Positions 8,177-16,982 of a stretch of 37,185 bases of DNA are shown here, piece by piece. The position numbers and the translations under genes are program-made. The stretch is from contig JAZNOL010000003.1 of NCBI GenBank assembly GCA_045580815.1, forward strand, positions 1 to 37,185. Reading direction: 5' to 3'. Position 1 is the first letter of the stretch; each line of letters begins with the position of its first letter. The notes beneath the pieces are model-generated. The model was not told the DNA's origin. It ran no database searches and worked only from the letters and a program-made list of their open reading frames with translations. This stretch comes from JAZNOL01 sp045580815. GTDB lineage: Bacteria > Bacillota > Clostridia > RUG12999.

Positions 8177-9058
8177 ATGAAAGATTTTAAATCAGCTTTA
8201 AAAATACAGGCAGACAAAATTGAAAAAGCGGCAGATACGCTTTTGCCCGAAAAAGACGGGTATCAGAAAAAAATTTACGAAGCCATGCGATACAGCCTGC
8301 TTGGCGGCGGAAAACGTGTGCGTGGTGTGCTTGTGCTGGAATGTTGCCGCATAGCCTGCGGTGATGAAACCCCGGCTGTGCCTTTTGCGGTTGCTCTTGA
8401 AATGGTGCATGCATATTCCCTTATTCACGACGATTTACCGGCGATGGATAACGACGATTTGCGCCGTGGCAAACCCACAAACCACAAGGTTTACGGCGAG
8501 GCGACGGCTATTTTGGCAGGTGACGGACTGCTTGGCTGTGCTTTTGAGACGGTGCTTTTTAACACCGATGGCAAAAATGTTCAAAATGCATGGAATGCCC
8601 TGAAAATACTGGCAAAAGGGCTCGGACCCGATGGAATGCTTGGCGGTCAGGTTATTGATATGGGTGCCGAGGGCAGAAAAATAAGCGAAGATGAACTTTA
8701 CGCACTGCACAGCAAAAAGACAGGTGCGCTGATAAAAGCTGCGTGTGTCGGCGGTGGTGCGATGGGCGGCGGCGATGAAAAGCTGCTTGAAAAACTTGGA
8801 AAATACGCAGACTGTATCGGTCTTGCGTTCCAGATAAAAGACGATATACTTGACGTTGAGGGTGATGCGGCTGTTTTGGGCAAAAACACCGGTATGGATA
8901 AGGATAGGGAAAAAACCACCTTTGTGACCCTTTACGGAATAGAAAGCTCCAAAGAAAAAATGCAGGCTCTCACAGCAGAAGCAGTTGAAACCGCGCAGGA
9001 AATCGGCAGCGATTTTCTGGAGGACATGGCACAGTATCTGCTGGGCAGAGAGAATTAA
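8177..9058 (+). CDS. ispA: Polyprenyl (farnesyl/geranyl) diphosphate synthase
   Basis: This is a short-chain trans-prenyl transferase of isoprenoid synthesis, condensing isopentenyl diphosphate with allylic diphosphates. The first aspartate-rich motif is DDLPAMDNDDLRRG (near residue 92). GGKRVRG binds diphosphate, HSKKTGALI follows, and the second aspartate motif appears as FQIKDDILD. The 293-residue length is usual for IspA. Position after xseA-xseB is conserved in Firmicutes, where dxs often follows; here cinA follows instead. The ribosome binding site is weak. Chain length (C15 or C20) cannot be read with certainty. Confidence 0.93.
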   Translation: MKDFKSALKIQADKIEKAADTLLPEKDGYQKKIYEAMRYSLLGGGKRVRGVLVLECCRIACGDETPAVPFAVALEMVHAYSLIHDDLPAMDNDDLRRGKPTNHKVYGEATAILAGDGLLGCAFETVLFNTDGKNVQNAWNALKILAKGLGPDGMLGGQVIDMGAEGRKISEDELYALHSKKTGALIKAACVGGGAMGGGDEKLLEKLGKYADCIGLAFQIKDDILDVEGDAAVLGKNTGMDKDREKTTFVTLYGIESSKEKMQALTAEAVETAQEIGSDFLEDMAQYLLGREN

Positions 9059-9369
9059 TGGGAACGTGCAACACGTAGGGAACGGTCCGTGACCGTTCCG
9101 CAAAGATTGCACAACCCCGTAGGGCGTGTCGACCCGGCACGCCAAACAAAGATGAATTGACAACTTTGTTGTCATGAATTGGCTTTGCCATGAATTGTTG
9201 CTTACGCAACATGAATTGAATTTTAAAAAATTCATTGAAAACCTGTAGGGGTCGGCGTCCCCGACGACCCGAAACCGCACAACCCCGTAGGGAACGGCTT
9301 AAAACCGTTCCGTGTAGGGCAGCACAAACCCCACCATACAATCACAAAAAACCGAAAAGAGGCAAAAAA
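9059..9369. repeat. Cluster of four GTAG-flanked hairpin repeats upstream of cinA
   Basis: Four structured units occur within 240 bases: 9075-9100 (stem GGAACGGTC/GACCGTTCC), 9119-9143 (GGCGTG/CACGCC), 9245-9271 (stem starting GGGTCG, one mismatch) and 9287-9312 (GGAACGG/CCGTTCC). The stems differ in sequence yet each remains base-paired. Between them, 9150-9240 has short direct repeats of TGAATTG. No gene is seen; the open frame upstream of cinA's ATG is only an extension through these repeats. Confidence 0.7.
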
Positions 9370-10635
9370 ATGAAAGCGGAAATTCTTGCAGTCGGCACAG
9401 AGCTGCTTTTAGGTCAGATTGCAAATACAAACGCACAGTTTATTTCACAAAAACTGCCTATGTGCGGTATTGACGTCATCAGCCACCGTGTTGTGGGTGA
9501 CAATCCGCAAAGGCTGAAAACCGCTTTGCAAGCGGCTTTCGAGGCGGTCGACATTGTGATTTTAACCGGCGGACTGGGTCCGACCTATGACGACCTCACA
9601 AAAGAAACCGTTGCGGCTCATTTTGGGAAAAAGCTTGTTCGTGACGAAAAAAGCCTTTTAAAAATTGAAAGTTATTTTGAAAAAACCGGTCGCAAAATGA
9701 CCGATAACAATAAAAAACAGGCGGATATGCCCGAAGGATGCATAATTCTTGACAATCCAAACGGCACGGCACCGGGCTGTATTATTGAAGAGGGCGGCAA
9801 AATTGCCGTGATGCTTCCCGGTCCGCCCCGTGAAATGCAACCCATGTTTGAAAACCTGGTTATTCCCTATTTTAAATCAAAAACCGGCGGTGCGATTGTG
9901 TCTCAGTCGCTGAAAATATGCGGTGTTACCGGCATGGGTGAATCGAAGGTTGAATCCCTTTTGGGCGAGGAGCTGACCTTGTGCCCCAATCCGACGGTGG
10001 CGACCTATGCCAAGCCGGGTGAGGTTGAGGTGCGTGTTACTGCAAAAGGTGACAGCGAGCAGGAGGCAAAAAACCTGCTTAAACCTACTGTTGACCGCAT
10101 AAAATTACAGTTTGCCGATTATATTTTCGGATACGGTGACGATACAATTGAAGAGGTTGTTGTAAAACAGCTTATAGAGAAAAACATCACGGTTTCAACC
10201 TGCGAATCCTGCACAGGAGGGCTTGTTGCCTCGGCAATCACAGATATTCCGGGCAGTTCAGCGATTTTTGGCAGTGGATTTGTAACCTACGCAAACGAGG
10301 CAAAAATGAATCTTGTGGGCGTTAAAAAAGAAACTCTGGATGCTTTTGGTGCAGTAAGCGAGCAGACCGCAAGAGAAATGGCACGTGGTGCACGTGAAAA
10401 AGCCGGCAGCGATATTGCCGTGAGTGCAACGGGCATTGCAGGTCCCGGCGGGGGCACAGCCGATAAACCGGTTGGTCTGGTTTATATTGCGATTGCCGAC
10501 AAAAACGGCGAAACCGTCAAAAGGCTTAATCTGACCGGCAACCGTGACAGAATCCGCACCATGACACGGAAAAACATTTTCTGGTTAATTTTTGAAAACA
10601 TTCAACATAAAAACTTGAGATCAGGAGGAATTTAA
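9370..10635 (+). CDS. cinA: CinA: competence/damage-inducible protein, NMN deamidase
   Basis: CinA joins an N-terminal molybdopterin-binding-like (MoCF) domain to a C-terminal nicotinamide-nucleotide amidohydrolase domain. The N-domain shows AEILAVGTELLLGQIANTNA, then LTGGLGPTYDDLTKE and LPGPPREM. The C-domain shows STCESCTGGLVASAITDIPGSS and AVSATGIAGPGGG, as in PncC enzymes that recycle NMN. I chose ATG 9370 because the family begins MKAEI and an AGAGG site precedes it; the frame upstream is repeat-derived. The product is 421 residues. Its TAA ends one base before the recA ATG, and the recA ribosome binding site lies inside cinA, so the two are coupled. Confidence 0.95.
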   Translation: MKAEILAVGTELLLGQIANTNAQFISQKLPMCGIDVISHRVVGDNPQRLKTALQAAFEAVDIVILTGGLGPTYDDLTKETVAAHFGKKLVRDEKSLLKIESYFEKTGRKMTDNNKKQADMPEGCIILDNPNGTAPGCIIEEGGKIAVMLPGPPREMQPMFENLVIPYFKSKTGGAIVSQSLKICGVTGMGESKVESLLGEELTLCPNPTVATYAKPGEVEVRVTAKGDSEQEAKNLLKPTVDRIKLQFADYIFGYGDDTIEEVVVKQLIEKNITVSTCESCTGGLVASAITDIPGSSAIFGSGFVTYANEAKMNLVGVKKETLDAFGAVSEQTAREMARGAREKAGSDIAVSATGIAGPGGGTADKPVGLVYIAIADKNGETVKRLNLTGNRDRIRTMTRKNIFWLIFENIQHKNLRSGGI

Positions 10636-10636
10636 A

Positions 10637-11740
10637 ATGGCAAAAGATGAAAAAAGAAAACTTTCGCCCGGGCAAGTTGATGCTGACAGCAAGCAGGAAG
10701 CATTGTCGGCGATGTTTGTTCAGCTTGAAAAGCAGTTCGGCAAAGGCACAGTTATGCGCATGGGCGAACGTGGCGTTACAAATGTAGAGGTTATTTCAAC
10801 AGGTTCAATAGGTCTTGATGCGGCACTTGGCGTGGGCGGATTTCCCCGTGGCAGAATTGTTGAGGTTTACGGCCCGGAATCTTCCGGTAAAACCACAATT
10901 GCGTTGCACGTGCTTGCTCAGGCACAGAAAAACGGCGGCGAGGTTGCGTTTATTGACGCAGAGCACGCTCTTGACCCTGATTATGCAAGAAATCTTGGTG
11001 TTGACACCGACAAACTGATTCTGTCCCAGCCTGACAATGGCGAGCAGGCACTTGAAATTACAGAAATTCTGGCACGAAGCGGTGCAATTGATGTTATTGT
11101 TGTTGACTCGGTTGCGGCACTTGTTCCCAGAAACGAAATCGAGGGCGAAATGGGCGATTCATTTATCGGTCTTCAGGCGAGACTTATGTCTCAGGCACTT
11201 CGTAAGCTGACAGGCGTTGTAAGCAAAACAAAAACCATTGTTATATTTATCAACCAGCTTCGTGAAAAAGTTGGCGTTATGTTTGGTAATCCTGAAGTTA
11301 CAACAGGCGGTCATGCGCTGAAATTCTATGCTTCGGTGCGAGTTGACATCCGCCGTGGCGAGCCGATTAAAAACGGCACAGAAATCTTAGGCAACCGCAC
11401 AAGAGCCAAAATTGTTAAAAACAAAATGGCACCGCCTTTTAAATCAACAGAGTTTGATATTATGTACGGTGAGGGCATTTCCCGTGCAGGCGAAGTGCTT
11501 GATTATGCGGTTAATTATGATATTATACACAAAAGCGGTGCGTGGTTCTCATACGAGGATGCACGAATCGGTCAGGGCAGAGACAATGCAAAGCAGTTTT
11601 TGCTTGACAATCCTGAAATTATGGAAACAATTGAAACACAGGTTCGCACAAAGCTGGGTCTTATTAAAACCGATGACGATGGATTTATTGACGACGACGG
11701 CATGGGCGATGTGAGAATTTCCTTAGGAAAAGACGAATAA
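10637..11740 (+). CDS. recA: Recombinase RecA
   Basis: RecA forms filaments on single-stranded DNA, drives strand exchange and stimulates LexA self-cleavage. The 367 residues show Walker A GPESSGKTT (79-87), FIDAEHALDP, the Walker B region VIVVDSVAALVP, loop-2 segment INQLREKVGVMFGNPE and TTGGHALKFYASVR. The C-terminal tail is acidic, as is usual. AGGAGG lies in the end of cinA. I saw no SOS-box palindrome nearby. The order cinA-recA-recX is common in Firmicutes. Confidence 0.98.
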   Translation: MAKDEKRKLSPGQVDADSKQEALSAMFVQLEKQFGKGTVMRMGERGVTNVEVISTGSIGLDAALGVGGFPRGRIVEVYGPESSGKTTIALHVLAQAQKNGGEVAFIDAEHALDPDYARNLGVDTDKLILSQPDNGEQALEITEILARSGAIDVIVVDSVAALVPRNEIEGEMGDSFIGLQARLMSQALRKLTGVVSKTKTIVIFINQLREKVGVMFGNPEVTTGGHALKFYASVRVDIRRGEPIKNGTEILGNRTRAKIVKNKMAPPFKSTEFDIMYGEGISRAGEVLDYAVNYDIIHKSGAWFSYEDARIGQGRDNAKQFLLDNPEIMETIETQVRTKLGLIKTDDDGFIDDDGMGDVRISLGKDE

Positions 11741-11770
11741 TTTACTTAAAACAAAGGCGGCAATGGCACA

Positions 11771-12382
11771 ATGCAGATAACAAGTCTTGAATTTTTGGGC
11801 AAAAACACCTTTAAGGTTGAAATTGAAGGCGTTGTTTTGAAAATTGACGATGAAACGGTTTACAGAGAAAAACTGAAAACCGGTGACGAGGTTTCGCCCG
11901 AAAAATTTGAAAAACTGGTTGAAATTTCAGAATATGCGGCGGCAAAAAAATATCTGGCGGCGGCGCTTTCCCGAAGCGGGCAGAGCACCAAAGAGGCAGA
12001 TTTAAAGCTGATGCGCAAAGGATTTTCAAAGAAGACAAGGGAAAAAACAATTGAGTTTTTTGAAAAAAACGGATACCTTGACGATGAGCTTTTTGCAAAA
12101 AGCTATGTGCGTTATGCCACAGAGGTTAAACGCCAGGGCAGAATAAAAATCAAAAGCGATTTGATTAAAAAAGGCGTTTCAAGTGAGATTATCGAGCTTG
12201 TGCTTGAGGGTGTTGACGATTCGTCTGCACTTGCGGCGGCGGCTGAAAAAGAGCTGGCGAAAACCTCAATGCGTGACAGAAAAACCCTTGAAAAAATCAA
12301 GCGCCGTCTTTATGCAAAGGGTTACAGTATTTATGATATAAACGATTATTTTTACGCTCTCGGAGGCGAAGATGAAATATAA
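11771..12382 (+). CDS. recX: Regulatory protein RecX
   Basis: RecX binds RecA filaments and restrains RecA activity. The 203-residue protein shows the family's helical repeats: ALSRSGQSTKEADLKLMRKGFS, then the central EKNGYLDDELFAKSYVRYA, RQGRIKIKSDLIKKGVS, and a last RRLYAKGYSIYDINDYF. An N-terminal stretch of about 60 residues is not strongly conserved. It follows recA by 30 bases and overlaps rimO by 11 bases. Confidence 0.92.
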   Translation: MQITSLEFLGKNTFKVEIEGVVLKIDDETVYREKLKTGDEVSPEKFEKLVEISEYAAAKKYLAAALSRSGQSTKEADLKLMRKGFSKKTREKTIEFFEKNGYLDDELFAKSYVRYATEVKRQGRIKIKSDLIKKGVSSEIIELVLEGVDDSSALAAAAEKELAKTSMRDRKTLEKIKRRLYAKGYSIYDINDYFYALGGEDEI

Positions 12383-13706
12383 AGTCGGGTTTGTGTCGCT
12401 GGGATGTCCGAAAAATCTTACCGATACAGAAACAATGATTGGTCTTTTGAAAAATGAATATGAAATAGAAACAAATCCCGAAAATGCCGATATAATAATA
12501 GTGAACACCTGCGGATTTATTGAAAGTGCAAAGCAGGAGTCAATTGACACGATTATCGAGATGGGGCAGTTTAAAGAAACCGGAAACCTTAAAAAACTTA
12601 TTGTTACCGGCTGTCTTGCCCAGCGGTACAGCGATGAAATTTTGGAGCAGCTGCCCGAAGTGGATGCCGTTGCAGGCACAGCGAGCTTTATTGATATAAA
12701 ATCTGTGCTTGACGAGGCGTTTCATGGGGAAAAGCGGATTTTCATGCGTGATATAAACGAGGCTGTGCCTGAAAATCTGCCCAGAGTGATTGCAACGCCG
12801 AAACACACGGCATACTTAAAAATTGCCGACGGCTGCAATAACAAATGCACCTACTGCGTTATTCCGCAAATCAGGGGAAAATACCGCAGCAGAAAAATTG
12901 AGGACATCGTATCCGAGGCAAAAAGCCTTGCAGAGGGCGGCGTGAGTGAGATTATCCTGATTGCACAGGATACAACTTATTACGGCGTGGATTTGTACAA
13001 AAAGAAAATGCTGGCAAAACTTCTAAACGAAGTTTCAAAAATCGAAAAGCTCCATTGGATTCGGGTGCATTATTGTTATCCGGAAATGATTGACGATGAG
13101 CTGATTGAGGTTTTTGCCAAAAATAAGAAAATTTGCCCGTATATTGATATTCCTTTTCAGCACGCATCAGATTCAGTGCTTAAAAACATGGCACGGCGAA
13201 GCAGTTTTGAAAAAAACTGCCGGCTGATAGAAGCCTTGCGTGAAAAAGTTGAAAATATTTATATAAGAAGCTCGTTTATTGTGGGATTCCCCGGCGAAAC
13301 CGAAGAAGATTTTGAGGTTTTGAAAGAATTTATAAAATTTGCACGGCTTGACAGACTTGGCGTGTTTACGTATTCGCCCGAAGAAGGCACGGTTGCCGCC
13401 GCAATGGACGGACAGATAGACGAGGTGGTCAAAGAGCACCGCCGTGATGAAATAATGAAGATTCAGAAGCAGATTTCTAAAGAAAAATGCGCTGAAAAAA
13501 TCGGCACGGTTATTGAGGTTTTGTGCGAGGGTGCTTGCGGCAAAAGTCTTTATGCCGGCAGAAGCCGTGGCGATTCGCCTGAGATTGACGGCACGGTTGT
13601 GATAAAAAGCCAAACGCCGCTGAATCCCGGCGATTTTGTGAAAGTTAAAATTAAAAAGGCGTATAACTACGATTTGGAGGGTGATTTTGTTGAATTTGCC
13701 AAATAA
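12372..13706 (+). CDS. rimO: Ribosomal protein S12 methylthiotransferase RimO
   Basis: RimO is a radical-SAM enzyme with two iron-sulfur clusters that adds a methylthio group to a conserved Asp of ribosomal protein S12. The N-terminal UPF0004 domain has its three cysteines in LGCPKNLTDTE, VNTCGF and TGCLAQRY. The radical-SAM motif is CNNKCTYCVIP near residue 155. A C-terminal TRAM domain ends at DLEGDFVEF. The opening CPKNLTDTE fits RimO rather than MiaB. At 444 residues it has the usual length. The start overlaps recX by 11 bases, and its end overlaps the start of pgsA. Confidence 0.96.
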   Translation: MKYKVGFVSLGCPKNLTDTETMIGLLKNEYEIETNPENADIIIVNTCGFIESAKQESIDTIIEMGQFKETGNLKKLIVTGCLAQRYSDEILEQLPEVDAVAGTASFIDIKSVLDEAFHGEKRIFMRDINEAVPENLPRVIATPKHTAYLKIADGCNNKCTYCVIPQIRGKYRSRKIEDIVSEAKSLAEGGVSEIILIAQDTTYYGVDLYKKKMLAKLLNEVSKIEKLHWIRVHYCYPEMIDDELIEVFAKNKKICPYIDIPFQHASDSVLKNMARRSSFEKNCRLIEALREKVENIYIRSSFIVGFPGETEEDFEVLKEFIKFARLDRLGVFTYSPEEGTVAAAMDGQIDEVVKEHRRDEIMKIQKQISKEKCAEKIGTVIEVLCEGACGKSLYAGRSRGDSPEIDGTVVIKSQTPLNPGDFVKVKIKKAYNYDLEGDFVEFAK

Positions 13707-14241
13707 ACTTACAATAGCCAGAGTTGTGATGATTCCGGTGTTTATAGCATTTGCGCTTGTCGGAGGCTTCTGGTGGGACATTGCGGCGCTTGCAACCTTT
13801 ATAATTGCATCGCTGACAGATTTGATTGACGGCAAAATTGCCCGGAAATACAACATGGTTACTGATTTTGGAAAATTTATGGACCCGCTGGCAGATAAAC
13901 TGCTGGTGACAGCGGCACTTTGCGTGCTTGTGCATAAAGCCGAAATTTCGGTATGGTTTTTGTTTATAATTACTTTGCGAGAGTTTGTTGTAACAGGGCT
14001 TCGCCTTGTTGCGGCAGGCGGTGGCACGGTTATTGCGGCAAGCATGTGGGGTAAAGCAAAAACAATGCTTCAGCTGATTGTGATTTCGGTGTCGCTTGCA
14101 CCTATTGAATTTATTCATCAACCGCTTATATTCTCAAAAAGCCTTGTGTATTGGGGAATGTGGGCAGTTGCGATTATTACGGTTGTTTCCGGCGTGGACT
14201 ACGTTGCGAAAAACAAAAAGGTATTTGCAGACGTGAAATAA
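13690..14241 (+). CDS. pgsA: CDP-diacylglycerol-glycerol-3-phosphate phosphatidyltransferase
   Basis: PgsA is a membrane enzyme that makes phosphatidylglycerol phosphate from CDP-diacylglycerol. The CDP-alcohol phosphatidyltransferase signature DGxxAR...GxxxDxxxD is seen in DGKIARKYNMVTDFGKFMDP, with hydrophobic segments around it. The start is non-ATG. GGAGG at 13676-13680 fits TTG at 13690 (giving MNLPNKLT, the family's usual opening) or TTG 13687; GTG 13681 directly abuts the ribosome binding site and is less likely. The length is about 183 residues. The gene overlaps the end of rimO, so the two are probably translationally coupled. Confidence 0.93.
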   Translation: MNLPNKLTIARVVMIPVFIAFALVGGFWWDIAALATFIIASLTDLIDGKIARKYNMVTDFGKFMDPLADKLLVTAALCVLVHKAEISVWFLFIITLREFVVTGLRLVAAGGGTVIAASMWGKAKTMLQLIVISVSLAPIEFIHQPLIFSKSLVYWGMWAVAIITVVSGVDYVAKNKKVFADVK

Positions 14242-14421
14242 TTTTGGATTTCATAAAACGGATGGAACAAACCCCAAAACGCACAAACCCGTAGAAAGCG
14301 GTTCGTAACCGTTCCGTATAAGAGGGTACAAACCCAAAAAACGAACAATCCCGTAGAAAGCGGTCCGTGACCGTTTCGATTATCAACACACACCCGACCA
14401 CCCGACACGGAGGAATATCAT
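14242..14421. repeat. Two GTAG-type hairpin repeats between pgsA and the HAD gene
   Basis: Units at 14291-14316 and 14353-14378 both read GTAGAAAGCGGT..., a variant of the hairpin family at 7821 and 9075. The left arm has changed and the stem is partly mismatched in the first unit, so these look like ageing copies. A GGAGG site at the end belongs to the next gene. No other feature is seen. Confidence 0.6.
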
Positions 14422-15237
14422 ATGAAATTTGACGGCTGGCTTTTCATGACCGACATGGACGGCACAATTTTAAACGAAAACAGCGAAATCAGCGACGAAA
14501 ACGCCGAGGCGATTGACTATTTTGTCAAAAACGGTGGCAGGTTTACCATTGCCAGCGGCCGAGACCACAGCGACCTTGCAACCTTTTTCGGCAAAATAAG
14601 GCTTTCTGCACCGGCGGTGTGCATGAACGGCTCCGAGATTTATGACTACAACTTAAAAAAGGCGGTTTTTGCCCTTGAATTGCCATCTTCCGTTGATGAG
14701 GTTCTGGCAGATATTTACAGAGATATTCCCCATATGTCAATCGAAATTTACAAGGGCTTGGATGCCTTTGTGTGCCGAAAAAATAAGGGAACCGGACAAC
14801 ACCTTAAAATGGTTGACTGTGTTTTAAATTACATTGATGATTATAGATGTGTCCCGAAACCCTGGACAAAAGTGGCGTTCTGGGATGATGAGGAAAAGAT
14901 AACAGAGCTTGTAAAATATGTTGAAAAAATTCCGGAAGAAAAAATGGAGGCATTAAGTTTTTTGCAGGTAAATAACTGGTCCTGTGAGATTTTAAACAAA
15001 AATTCCGATAAAGGCTACGGTCTTTTGAAGCTCAGAGAAATAATCGGCGGCGATATAAAAATTGCGGCAATCGGCGATTATGAAAACGATATACTGATGA
15101 TTAAAAACGCAGATATCGGGTTTGCACCTTCAAATGCCTGTGACAAAGCCAAAGCGGCGGCGGATTTTGTTTTAGAGCAAAGCTGTAACGAAAGTGCTGT
15201 TGCGGCGGCGATTAAAAAATTGGACAGTATGTTTTAA
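14422..15237 (+). CDS. Cof-type HAD-superfamily hydrolase
   Basis: This is a 271-residue cytoplasmic phosphatase of the HAD superfamily, Cof (IIB cap) type. The nucleophile motif is DMDGTILN near residue 12, motif II is TIASGRD, and the C-terminal motif IAAIGDYENDILMI with the catalytic acidic pair is followed by ADIGFAPSNA. Such enzymes hydrolyse sugar phosphates, flavin mononucleotide or pyridoxal phosphate; the substrate cannot be read from sequence. The ribosome binding site GGAGG fits ATG 14422. It lies between two repeat-filled spacers and has no obvious operon partner. Confidence 0.9.
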   Translation: MKFDGWLFMTDMDGTILNENSEISDENAEAIDYFVKNGGRFTIASGRDHSDLATFFGKIRLSAPAVCMNGSEIYDYNLKKAVFALELPSSVDEVLADIYRDIPHMSIEIYKGLDAFVCRKNKGTGQHLKMVDCVLNYIDDYRCVPKPWTKVAFWDDEEKITELVKYVEKIPEEKMEALSFLQVNNWSCEILNKNSDKGYGLLKLREIIGGDIKIAAIGDYENDILMIKNADIGFAPSNACDKAKAAADFVLEQSCNESAVAAAIKKLDSMF

Positions 15238-15479
15238 TTTAAGATTTCATCAGATATATTTCTCCCCAAAGACGGTACAAACCAAAGCCTTCCCCCTTGT
15301 GGGCACGAAGCTCGCACGGTCGTAGGGGCGACCCTGTGTGGTCGCCCGTTTAAGAGCCATGCGAGACCGAGACATAGCGAGACAGGTGGGTTGCGAAACA
15401 ACTCGGATGAGGTGGAAACGAAATTAAATAAAAGCTGTTTTGTAAACGGCTGTATAATTATTAATAAAGGAGCAGATTT
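15238..15479. repeat. Repeat spacer upstream of the purine nucleoside phosphorylase gene
   Basis: One ACAAACCAAAGCCTTC unit starts at 15278. A GTAG hairpin with a perfect 8-bp stem GGGCGACC/GGTCGCCC lies at 15322-15348. A TATAAT at 15453-15458 has no good -35 at 17 bp, so I do not call a promoter. AAAGGAG just before 15480 is the ribosome binding site of the next gene. Confidence 0.6.
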
Positions 15480-16289
15480 ATGGAAAAACTCCGAAAAGCG
15501 GCAGGATATATCGGTACGCGGCTTGAAAAAAACCCTGAAACAGCGGTTGTGCTTGGGTCGGGACTTGGCGGATTTACGGCTTTGATTAAAGATAAAAAAG
15601 AAATTGCTTATGCGGAAATTCCCCATTTTCCAACTACTTCGGTCAAAGGTCACGCCGGGCGGCTTATCTGCGGCAGTATAGACGGCAAGGACGTGCTGTG
15701 TCTGTCGGGCAGAGTGCATTTTTACGAAGGATTTTCCATGAGTGAGGTTGCTTTTTATGTGGGCGTTTTAAAGCTGATAGGAGTTAAAAATCTGGTTGTT
15801 ACAAATGCGGCAGGAGCCGTAAACAAAGAGCTTTCGCCCGGTGATTTGATGGTTGTGACTGACCACATAAAGCTGTGTGCCGATTCGCCTATAAGAGGCG
15901 ATGGCAAAAGCGAGCTTGGCGAAAGGTTTGTTGACCTGACAAACTGTTATGACAAAAATTTAATTGAAATTGCAAAAACTGCCGCGGCAAACTGCGGCAT
16001 TGATATAAAAACCGGGGTTTATGCGTTTATGAGCGGCCCCAATTATGAAACACCCGCAGAAATCAAAATGCTGTCGTATCTTGGTGCTGATGCAGTCGGG
16101 ATGTCGACTGTTCCCGAAGCAATTATGGCGGCAAAATGCGGAATAAAAACCCTTGCTGTTTCCTGTATTACAAACATGGCGGCAGGGATTGCCAAAGAAA
16201 AGCTTTCTCACGAAGAAGTTTTCAATACGGCAGACAAAAATGGTAAAAAAATGGAAATGTTGTTAAAAAATGTTATTTATAAAATATAA
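15480..16289 (+). CDS. Purine nucleoside phosphorylase
   Basis: This is a type I (trimeric) purine nucleoside phosphorylase that cleaves purine nucleosides with phosphate in the salvage pathway. The phosphate-binding opening VVLGSGLGGF, the FPTTSVKGHAGRL segment, LSGRVHFYEG, VTNAAGAVN and the base-binding stretch MSGPNYETPAEIKML with VGMSTVPE are all present. The 269-residue length is standard. The PunA/DeoD-type distinction favours the PunA (inosine/guanosine) class; the exact gene name is left open. AAAGGAG precedes the ATG. cysE begins 18 bases later, possibly as part of the same transcript. Confidence 0.94.
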   Translation: MEKLRKAAGYIGTRLEKNPETAVVLGSGLGGFTALIKDKKEIAYAEIPHFPTTSVKGHAGRLICGSIDGKDVLCLSGRVHFYEGFSMSEVAFYVGVLKLIGVKNLVVTNAAGAVNKELSPGDLMVVTDHIKLCADSPIRGDGKSELGERFVDLTNCYDKNLIEIAKTAAANCGIDIKTGVYAFMSGPNYETPAEIKMLSYLGADAVGMSTVPEAIMAAKCGIKTLAVSCITNMAAGIAKEKLSHEEVFNTADKNGKKMEMLLKNVIYKI

Positions 16290-16307
16290 ACAAAGGGAGA
16301 TTTTTCT

Positions 16308-16982
16308 ATGGGAAAAATGATAAATACCATCCGAGCAATTAAAGAGCGTGACCCGGCGGCAAGAAACGCTTTTGAAATTTTTTTCCTGTATCCGGGATTT
16401 CAGGCTGTTATGTGGCATGGACTGTCACATAAATTATATGAATGGAAGTTATATCTTCTTGCACGAGCTGTTTCTCATTTTGCCAGATCGTGTACCGGTG
16501 TAGAAATTCATCCCGGTGCAAAAATAGGCGACCGTGTGTTTATTGACCATGGTATGGGCGTTGTTATAGGCGAAACTGCAGAAATTGGTGACGGCTGCAC
16601 AATATATCAGAATGTAACCCTCGGCGGTACGGGTAAAGATGTGGGCAAACGTCATCCTACGCTTGGCAAAAATGTTATGGTGGGAAGTGGTGCTAAAATT
16701 CTGGGACCGTTTACCGTTGGTGACAATGCAAAAATTGCGGCAAACTCGGTGGTGCTTTCCGAAGTTCCGCCCAACGCAACCTGCGTGGGCGCTCCGGCAA
16801 GAATTGTTCGACTTAACGGCGAAAAGGTTAAACCACCTTGCGAAGATCTTGACCAGATTCATATTCCCGACCCGGTATCTATGGAGCTGTGCCGCATGAA
16901 TATAACAATAGAGCGACTGACAAAAACAGTTGAGCAGTTGCAGGCAAAAATAAAGGAGGAACCCGAAAATGAAACTGTATAA
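16308..16982 (+). CDS. cysE: Serine O-acetyltransferase
   Basis: CysE acetylates serine with acetyl-CoA, the first step of cysteine synthesis. The 224 residues have an N-terminal helical part (RDPAARNAFEIFFLYPGF) and a left-handed beta-helix of hexapeptide repeats: EIHPGAKIGDRVFIDHGMGVVIGETAEIGDG, then GGTGKD..KRHPTLG. The catalytic His-Asp pair fits IDHGMG. The C-terminal tail, with a final coiled-coil-like segment, is longer than in the shortest family members. The stop overlaps the cysS start by 14 bases. No T-box leader is visible upstream. Confidence 0.95.
   Translation: MGKMINTIRAIKERDPAARNAFEIFFLYPGFQAVMWHGLSHKLYEWKLYLLARAVSHFARSCTGVEIHPGAKIGDRVFIDHGMGVVIGETAEIGDGCTIYQNVTLGGTGKDVGKRHPTLGKNVMVGSGAKILGPFTVGDNAKIAANSVVLSEVPPNATCVGAPARIVRLNGEKVKPPCEDLDQIHIPDPVSMELCRMNITIERLTKTVEQLQAKIKEEPENETV

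Noticed and set aside
9235..9369. Extended N-terminus for CinA
   Set aside because: The added residues come from hairpin repeats, and the family's start and ribosome binding site are at 9370.
4801..9369. CRISPR array
   Set aside because: Repeats are irregularly spaced, differ in sequence and form mosaics; there are no constant-length spacers or cas genes.
10300..10640. SOS box upstream of recA
   Set aside because: No LexA-type palindrome (GAAC-N4-GTTC) was found within the end of cinA; hairpin repeats further upstream do not match.
16290..16968. T-box leader for cysE-cysS
   Set aside because: Only 18 bases separate the phosphorylase gene from cysE, and cysS overlaps cysE; there is no room for a T-box.
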